Below, in pieces: positions 16,302 to 20,439 of a stretch of DNA of 20,439 nucleotides. The notes below the pieces were generated by a model, which had not been told where the DNA came from, did no database searches, and worked only from the letters and a program-made list of their open reading frames with translations. The stretch is from NCBI GenBank assembly GCA_031280545.1, contig JAITGP010000014.1, positions 1-20,439 on the forward strand. Reading direction: 5' to 3'. Within the stretch, counting starts at the first letter, position 1, and each line of letters starts with the position of its first letter. The translations under genes and the position numbers were made by a program. The stretch comes from Candidatus Peribacteria bacterium. GTDB taxonomy: Bacteria; Patescibacteria; JAEDAM01; Absconditabacterales; Absconditicoccaceae.

Positions 16302-16465
16302 GCACATAGTTAAGATAAGATGACCTGTTGGTTAATTATGTTTTTTATAAAACATTTCATCATTCATACGAAAAATGAAGCACTTCAGTTGTGGATTAAT
16401 TCGGATGATGATGTCTCTGACAGGTTATCTTAATTATGTGCACCCTACTCCTGAGGTGCTTTTTA
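16302..16465 (+). ncRNA. Rod-shaped small RNA, 6S-like candidate
   Basis: About 164 nt. The 5' end (16302-16318) pairs over 17 continuous positions with 16425-16441, with a single G-U at 16309/16434. CCTGT/ACAGG (16324-16328 with 16420-16424) continues it. The middle has an ATGTTTT/AAAACAT hairpin on the 5' arm and a CATCAT/ATGATG plus CGAA/TTCG distal stem. A long closing stem, a large central opening and a distal stem are the 6S RNA plan, and the length is near 6S, but no sequence signature proves it. It ends in a terminator that reuses the last two bases of the long helix. It lies between dnaB and the 16543 gene. Confidence 0.55.
16440..16465 (+). terminator. Terminator of the small RNA
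   Basis: GCACC/GGTGC stem (16440-16444 with 16455-16459), then TTTTTATTTT. Its 5' arm shares G16440-C16441 with the closing helix of the RNA. Confidence 0.78.
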
Positions 16466-16490
16466 TTTTGAAAGGGGATAAAAAGCATTC

Positions 16491-16520
16491 TTGTGAGTAT
16501 TGTATCATTTTATATGATAC
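16491..16520 (+). promoter_or_regulatory. Promoter of the 155-aa gene, with a palindrome over the -10
   Basis: TTGTGA, 16 bases, TATGAT. GTATCAT-TTTAT-ATGATAC (16502-16520) is a perfect 7-bp palindrome covering the -10 element, a typical place for a repressor operator. Confidence 0.55.
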
Positions 16521-16542
16521 CTTTTATTCTTTATCTATTACA

Positions 16543-17010
16543 ATGGCAGAAACATTAAAAAATGCTCCTATCGAGAAGAAAGAAACAAAAGAGTCTGAAG
16601 AAACGCTATGAAAAACAAAATCTGAACTCTCTTCTTTAACGAGAGAAATGCTTAAAGAGGCATACATTAAAATGTCAAGTACAAAATCTAAACAAAGAAA
16701 AGAACAGGTAAAATTTATTGCTTCACAAGAAAGTGGTCGTCAGTATTTAATGGGAGTTTTGAAAACGTTAAGAAAAGCAACTAAAGACATTAAAAATGCA
16801 AAGACAAGTGATGAAATTACAGAAATTTACAAAAAATATAGAAACGAATTATCACAAGGAGAGAGTGGACCTAAACAAAAAATTGATGATCTAAGTTGGT
16901 TTCTGACAATAGGTGGGGATAATGATGCATTTTATAAGGAATTTAACGAACAACCACTTACAGAAGAGGAATTACAGGATATTAAAGATGTTATAAAAGG
17001 TAGAGCTTAG
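16543..17010 (+). CDS. Charged helical protein of unknown function, 155 aa
   Basis: ATG to TAG; TGA at 16609 is Gly23. The start at 16543 follows the promoter at 16491; an in-frame ATG at 16375 would translate the small RNA and its terminator and is rejected. The N-terminus is Lys/Glu-rich and probably disordered (MAETLKNAPIEKKETKES), then helical (SSLTREMLKEAYIKMSST, GVLKTLRKATKDIKNAK). The C-terminal part KQKIDDLSWFLTIGGDNDAFY and LTEEELQDIKDVIKG looks like a small folded helical domain. No Cys, no signal peptide. Family not recognised. Confidence 0.72.
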
Positions 17011-17027
17011 TCTTTATAGTTATTATG

Positions 17028-17059
17028 GAAGTACTTCAAAACTTTTGAGGTGCTTTTTT
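17028..17059 (+). terminator. Terminator of the 155-aa gene
   Basis: GTACTTCAAA...TTTGAGGTGC stem with two wobble pairs, then six T. Confidence 0.72.
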
Positions 17060-17065
17060 CTTAAA

Positions 17066-17374
17066 CAAAAAAAGACAGTTTGCAAACAAACCGTCTCTAG
17101 AGAGACTAAACCGCCAGTTAACCCTTATCAACCGGGTTTATAGAGATATGTACATATTTCACACACATCTTTATATACCCAACCAATACAAACAAAAGAA
17201 GAAAAGGCGATCTAGTTTTTTAACTGCGAGCTTCCCATTTGGTAATGTTTCACTTGCAATAGAAGTTGTTTCTGAATACAGACAACAAACTACTATAAAT
17301 TCCTTCAGAAAACCGAAAGAATGTTTTGTTGTGCCCCATTGGACGTTGATAGTTTTTGTTTCTTTTTATTTTGT
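17066..17374 (-). ncRNA. Putative minus-strand structured RNA, about 310 nt
   Basis: Bounded by a promoter (17381-17408) and a terminator (17067-17095) on the minus strand, with no convincing ORF. In the RNA sense it has ATTCTTTC/GAAGGAAT (8 bp, one G-U), an AGTT-GTT/AACAACT hairpin, alternative AACCC/GGGTT or CCGGTT/AACTGG stems, and GTCTC-TCTA-GAGAC just before the terminator. TATCAAC near the 5' end can pair with GTTGATA near the 3' end, bringing the ends together. The size fits tmRNA or RNase P RNA, but I do not find their conserved motifs. A 79-aa plus-strand ORF over the same bases (17148-17387) looks fortuitous. Confidence 0.5.
17067..17095 (-). terminator. Minus-strand terminator
   Basis: In minus-strand RNA GACGGTTTG-TTTG-CAAACTGTC pairs fully (one G-U), then seven T. 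In the plus strand the same position is an A-C mismatch, which shows the working direction is minus. Confidence 0.82.
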
Positions 17375-17380
17375 ACCTCC

Positions 17381-17408
17381 ACTATAGTAGTGTAAAATGA
17401 AAATACAA
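17381..17408 (-). promoter_or_regulatory. Promoter of the minus-strand RNA
   Basis: On the minus strand TTGTAT, 16 bases, TATAGT; predicted start near 17374. Confidence 0.6.
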
Positions 17409-17500
17409 GGATAAAACAAAAAAAACCTCTAACCTCTGTTTACCACAAAACAACAAGAGAGATACATTTCATCTTTACAAAAAAGAATAAAAATCTGATG

Positions 17501-18088
17501 TTATATGAGAGTATCAATATAATTTAGTACTTCATCTCTGCCTTTCCCAGAAATATTATCTACAGAAAAGAAAAGTGGGGGAGTTCTAGTAATTTTGCTC
17601 AATTCTGTTGTAAAAAGTTTAAAATTTTTACTTCTTTCTTTCTGGGTAGACTTATCAACTTTGGTAAAGATAATTGCAAAATCTATCCTTTCATCTACAA
17701 AACTATCTACCATCTCTAAATCAATTCTCTGAGGAGGAATACTTACATCCACCAAAAGAAAAACCTTTTTCAATGTCTCTCTCTTAGTCAGAAAGTTTTG
17801 TATCGTAGTAAGCCAACTTTTTTTCTCTCTATCGTTAGCCTTGGCATACCCATATCCAGGCAGATCTACAATCTGTCGCTGGTCATTGATGAGAAAAAAA
17901 TTTAAAAGTCTGGTTTTACCAGGAGTATTTGAGGCTTTTGCGAGTGTTTTTCTCTGAGTAAGAGTATTAATAAGAGAAGATTTTCCCACGTTTGACCTTC
18001 CAAAAAATGCAAATTCTGGATAAAGGGGAGTTGGAGAATCCTTTAAAGTTGGAGAACTTTTGATGAATATTGCAGATTTGATGATCAT
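17501..18088 (-). CDS. engB: Ribosome biogenesis GTPase EngB (YsxC/YihA), 195 aa
   Basis: A GTPase needed for assembly of the large ribosomal subunit. All G motifs are present: G1 GRSNVGKSS (residues 30-38), switch NTPGKTR (G2), G3 DLPGYGYA (75-82), G4 TKVD (142-145) and G5 SVDNISGKG (about 175-183). The length is typical. No TGA glycine; the stop is TAA. It ends about 90 bases before the minus-strand promoter of the putative RNA. Confidence 0.95.
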   Translation of the reverse strand: MIIKSAIFIKSSPTLKDSPTPLYPEFAFFGRSNVGKSSLINTLTQRKTLAKASNTPGKTRLLNFFLINDQRQIVDLPGYGYAKANDREKKSWLTTIQNFLTKRETLKKVFLLVDVSIPPQRIDLEMVDSFVDERIDFAIIFTKVDKSTQKERSKNFKLFTTELSKITRTPPLFFSVDNISGKGRDEVLNYIDTLI

Positions 18089-18166
18089 AATAGATAAAGG
18101 AATATAAATATATTTACAGATTATAAGGAGTTTTAGTAAGCAAAAACTAACAAAGGAAAATCATTA

Positions 18167-18205
18167 CTACCTTGCACAATGTAATCAGGATTGTGCAAGT
18201 GTAGA
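18167..18205. repeat. Palindromic repeat R1 (TTGCACAAT type)
   Basis: CTTGCACAAT / ATTGTGCAAG, 10-bp perfect inverted repeat with a 9-nt loop, with outer CTAC/GTAG pairing around one bulge. It shares 13 bases (CTACCTTGCACAA) with R3 at 20375-20417 in opposite orientation. Nearby GCTACCTGTGAG (from 18213) resembles GCTACCTGCGAA at R3. The flanks (18089-18333) hold no gene that I can support. Confidence 0.65.
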
Positions 18206-18278
18206 CACTTTGTGGCTACCTGTGAGGGAGAAGAGTCAACAAAGAAGGGAAGTGAGGCTTCAGATCAGATTGAGAGGC

Positions 18279-18298
18279 AAAATCGCTCAATAGAGCGA
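18279..18298 (-). terminator. Minus-strand terminator candidate
   Basis: TCGCTC-TATT-GAGCGA, then TTTT on the minus strand, about 35 bases after the stop of the 212-aa gene. Confidence 0.6.
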
Positions 18299-18333
18299 AG
18301 GGGGGAGAAACAAAATTTATTTTTATTCCTTTT

Positions 18334-18972
18334 TTATATGGAATAAAGCACTTTTACATTGTCCTTACAAGTTTCCAATGGCACCTCTGCAAGTTTATCA
18401 AATTGAGTAGTGCCACGAGCATACCGATGATTTTGTAATTCTTCTCCTGTAGCTTCCTGTTCAAATATCTCCCAATTATTATAATTATAACATTTCTTAG
18501 TCTTTCGCTTTCAATCTTGTTGAAGTACCAAGACGGACACATATCCCTCCATTGATCCTCCTCCACATGTGTCTAATACAGTAAGCAAGAGATTTCCATT
18601 TCTTATTGTTAAAGCCATAGGTCTATTATTCAAATGACAAGTATCCATTGCAGTATCTCTAATAGTAATCCAAGGTATCCATTGATAACGTTCATCTAGT
18701 GCTATAAACACACTAGTTTGAGAAATTCATAAAAAGTACTGTTTATTTTTATTATGAATACGGTATATATCTAACGGTATTGATAGTTCTTTTTCTATAG
18801 CATTAGAAAGTTCATCCATTTGTGTTCAAGAAATTATCATGTTATAAAAATCCACATTAACTATATTATTTTTTTGATTATTTTCTTTTTGTTCATCTAT
18901 TTGGAAAATAATGACAAAAATTATTATAGTTAATACACTACCTATTAGTATTCACAATATATGATTTTTCAT
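18334..18972 (-). CDS. Exported or membrane-anchored unknown protein, 212 aa
   Basis: Code 25 reading joins fragments that the standard code separates. TGA is Gly7, Gly49, Gly82 and Gly154, four of only about 12 glycines. An N-terminal hydrophobic segment (residues 5-23, ILGILIGSVLTIIIFVIIF) is a signal anchor, followed by an Asn/Lys-rich spacer and a folded domain with GISQTSVFIALDERYQWIPW, TCHLNNRPMALTIRNGNLLL and LDTCGGGSMEGYVSVLVL. Four cysteines after the anchor could form disulfides outside the cell. No family recognised. It starts about 20 bases after the terminator of the upstream glycosidase gene, so expression may depend on readthrough. Confidence 0.75.
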
Positions 18973-18989
18973 AGTAAAGAATACATAGA

Positions 18990-19029
18990 ATAAAAAAGTT
19001 GAAGTGACCAAATAGGATGGTCACTTCAA
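18990..19029 (-). terminator. Terminator of the phosphodiester glycosidase gene
   Basis: On the minus strand TTGAAGTGACC / GGTCACTTCAA, an 11-bp perfect stem, then C and six T. Confidence 0.88.
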
Positions 19030-19034
19030 TTTAA

Positions 19035-19049
19035 AACCTACCAAGGTCG
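19035..19049. repeat. Inverted repeat, left copy
   Basis: AACCTACCAAGGTCG. Its inverted partner lies at 20062-20076 (reverse complement AACCTACCAAAGTTG, 13 of 15 identical); the pair brackets the phosphodiester glycosidase gene. Confidence 0.45.
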
Positions 19050-19061
19050 TAATCTAATTTA

Positions 19062-20015
19062 TTAATTTTCTTTTATAGCAAGGAATATAGGAACAGATCT
19101 ATCAGGAGAGTCTGAACTCTCAATTAATACACTATTCCCAACCTTCATTTGTGTTGAACCTCCACCATCAAACATAATAATTTCACTTCCATCACATTCA
19201 AACTCAACAAGAGTATTGTATGCTGTTTGTTGATTCATTGCTGTAGTTACTAAAATGTAGATATAGGCGGGACCACCGTTAGTAAGAGGTGTTTTTTGTC
19301 TTACTCCAACAAACGTTCGCGGTACAGAACCACTTCCTTTATTTGCATCTAATGGGTGCAATCCAGTCATTACATAAGTTGCTGAAGAATATAAAGCACT
19401 AGTTACATTATAAAGGTTTGTTTTTCCTGCAGAAGTAGAAGTATTACAACTGCTATTATTTCCTGGCCCTTCATACACTGTTGCCGTAGAACCAGAGATA
19501 GCAAGAGTCCTTCTTGGTCCTTCTCCTGAGTCAAAAGTGCCATATCCACTACTTACTAGTGTTCCATTTTTTCTTAAAAGGAATGAAGACTGATTTGTCC
19601 AGCCAAAAAAACCTAAATTAACCACACTAAACCATCCTAACGAAGATAGAGAAAAGTCATTAACTACACTTTTTACAAAACCAGGGCTAGGATTTGTTGA
19701 AGTAGCATTACTTTGACCAGAAGCAAATTCGTAATAAGGAATTACTTTTGCTCCTGTAGATAAATCTACAGCAATAACATAAGTATTAGAAGTTCCCTTA
19801 CGGAAAATTTTAATCTTATTTCCACTACTATAGGGTGTAGACCAAGTATTATCAGGAGTTAAGTTTATACCACTCCCAATACTCCTTGTTTCTATCACAC
19901 CTTCTACATTACTTTGACCTTGATTTTCAAGATCTTGATCTCTTCTATCACAAGATAAAAAAACCGTGAATGTGAATAAGATCACTCCAATTGAATAAAG
20001 AAATACTTTTTTCAT
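19062..20015 (-). CDS. Phosphodiester glycosidase (NAGPA-like) lipoprotein, 317 aa
   Basis: Belongs to the phosphodiester glycosidase / NAGPA-like domain family (PF09992): VNLGFFGWTNQSSF (from about residue 132), GPRRTLAIS, PRTFVGVRQ and the signature MFDGGGSTQM (about 281-290). Relatives remove GlcNAc from phosphodiesters or act on exopolysaccharide. The signal peptide ends in TVFLSC, with Cys22 as the likely lipidation site, so it is probably surface-anchored. The start is ATG at 20015, preferred over TTG at 20021. About 33 glycines are all GGN with no TGA, unlike the neighbouring gene. With its Bacteroidota-like lipoprotein style this suggests transfer. Stop TAA. No promoter identified. 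Confidence 0.85.
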   Translation of the reverse strand: MKKVFLYSIGVILFTFTVFLSCDRRDQDLENQGQSNVEGVIETRSIGSGINLTPDNTWSTPYSSGNKIKIFRKGTSNTYVIAVDLSTGAKVIPYYEFASGQSNATSTNPSPGFVKSVVNDFSLSSLGWFSVVNLGFFGWTNQSSFLLRKNGTLVSSGYGTFDSGEGPRRTLAISGSTATVYEGPGNNSSCNTSTSAGKTNLYNVTSALYSSATYVMTGLHPLDANKGSGSVPRTFVGVRQKTPLTNGGPAYIYILVTTAMNQQTAYNTLVEFECDGSEIIMFDGGGSTQMKVGNSVLIESSDSPDRSVPIFLAIKEN

Positions 20016-20061
20016 TTTCAATTTGTTTTTTAATAATTTTACTTCTTGAATTGTTAAAGAC

Positions 20062-20076
20062 CAACTTTGGTAGGTT
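20062..20076. repeat. Inverted repeat, right copy
   Basis: CAACTTTGGTAGGTT, the inverted partner of 19035-19049 (13 of 15). It adjoins a GAAA-tetraloop hairpin at 20077-20092. Confidence 0.45.
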
Positions 20077-20231
20077 ACAGATGAAAATCTGTCTGAGCCA
20101 GATTTATAATCTTTTAGAGAGAAAAATCAAGAAGAAATGGAGCATTTTCTCCCCCTCCACGAGCAATAGCGAGTTTTTGCCTCTTTTTTGCCGAACTCCC
20201 CATTCCATAGAAGAATTTTCTCCCGAACGAA

Positions 20232-20251
20232 TGCACAATCGGTATTGTGCA
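20232..20251. repeat. Palindromic repeat R2
   Basis: TGCACAAT-cggt-ATTGTGCA, an 8-bp perfect stem of the same type as R1 and R3. Confidence 0.6.
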
Positions 20252-20374
20252 AAAACGAAAGATACAAAGCAGAACTGAATTTTTCAATCAAAACAGAGGA
20301 GGGGAGTAGTCCCCTATTTTCAAGACATCCGAGTGGGGTAGATACACTACTTCAATATGGAAATCTTACGAAAT

Positions 20375-20417
20375 GCTACCTGCGAAGCGAATGCACAAAG
20401 TTTTTGTGCAAGGTAGC
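20375..20417. repeat. Palindromic repeat R3
   Basis: Outer stem GCTACCT/AGGTAGC and inner stem TGCACAAA/TTTGTGCA. The 3' half is the inverted copy of the R1 13-mer. Confidence 0.65.
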
Positions 20418-20439
20418 TAAAAAGCCGAACAAACATAAA

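Larger units (their letters stand above)
20022..20439. other. Gene-free end region with palindromes
   Basis: I see no supported gene under code 25. Contents: the right inverted repeat (20062-20076); a hairpin ACAGAT-gaaa-ATCTGT (20077-20092), which would lie in the glycosidase leader; a purine/pyrimidine-skewed stretch at 20140-20225; and palindromes R2 (20232-20251) and R3 (20375-20417). A 29-codon minus-strand ORF here is too short to support. Confidence 0.5.

Noticed and set aside
16375..16542. Earlier in-frame start of the 155-aa gene
   Set aside because: It would translate the 3' half of the small RNA, its terminator and the promoter at 16491; the ATG at 16543 fits the promoter.
17066..17374. 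tmRNA
   Set aside because: No tRNA-like ends, no T-loop GGTTCGA pattern and no convincing tag reading frame ending in LAA with a stop.
17148..17387. 79-aa plus-strand ORF
   Set aside because: Lies antisense to a region with a minus-strand promoter, terminator and hairpins; composition not protein-like. Kept as the main alternative to the minus-strand RNA.
20140..20260. Short minus-strand ORF encoding a Lys/Arg/Gly-rich peptide
   Set aside because: About 30 codons, start uncertain, overlaps palindrome R2; not enough to call a gene.

Overview
The window reads as a low-GC genome from the Candidate Phyla Radiation that uses genetic code 25 (UGA = glycine, UAA/UAG = stop), as in Absconditabacteria (SR1) and Gracilibacteria. 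The evidence is internal. At least 15 genes run on through in-frame TGA, and the TGA falls where the family has a conserved glycine: FtsZ NPEI-G-RKSAEE, DnaB VIS-G-ALMD, the methyltransferase DPFC-G-TGT motif, the nucleotidyltransferase LAA-G-MGSR motif and the ftsA tail. A standard-code reading breaks these genes into pieces, and all CDS boundaries here were rebuilt with code 25. Start codons generally lack a Shine-Dalgarno sequence. The recognisable promoters are sigma70-like and nearly all have a 16-nt spacer.

Layout. 1-2463: end of an unknown gene, a small unknown gene, and an exported SLH-repeat surface protein. 2464-6776: division genes ftsA and ftsZ, separated by a hairpin-rich stretch and two small unknown genes; a tandem hairpin pair with identical loops lies before ftsA. 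6900-9031: a Trm11-like RNA methyltransferase and an RsuA-like pseudouridine synthase, both carrying in-frame palindromic insertions, then a small gene with its own promoter and terminator. 9133-9877: a DUF192 protein and a SemiSWEET transporter. 9879-10499 (minus): an unknown gene with its own promoter and an odd TGA end.

10.7-12.1 kb holds no plausible ORF. It has a strong promoter, a strong terminator and two diverged tandem copies of a large structured RNA that share motifs and compensatory helices; this is the most interesting object in the window. 12.2-14.8 kb carries a sugar nucleotidyltransferase, HD-like and HAD-like proteins and a ClbS/DfsB-family protein. 14.86-16.2 kb is dnaB. It is followed by a rod-shaped small RNA (6S-like) under a promoter whose core matches that of the giant RNA, an unknown charged protein, and a convergent minus-strand putative RNA.

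The last 3 kb is on the minus strand: engB, an exported unknown protein rich in TGA-glycine, and a secreted phosphodiester-glycosidase lipoprotein with no TGA-glycine. The last two lie within a block bordered by a palindromic repeat family and look at least partly acquired. Together the window mixes core division, replication and ribosome-biogenesis genes with small lineage-specific genes, several structured RNAs and many short palindromes.
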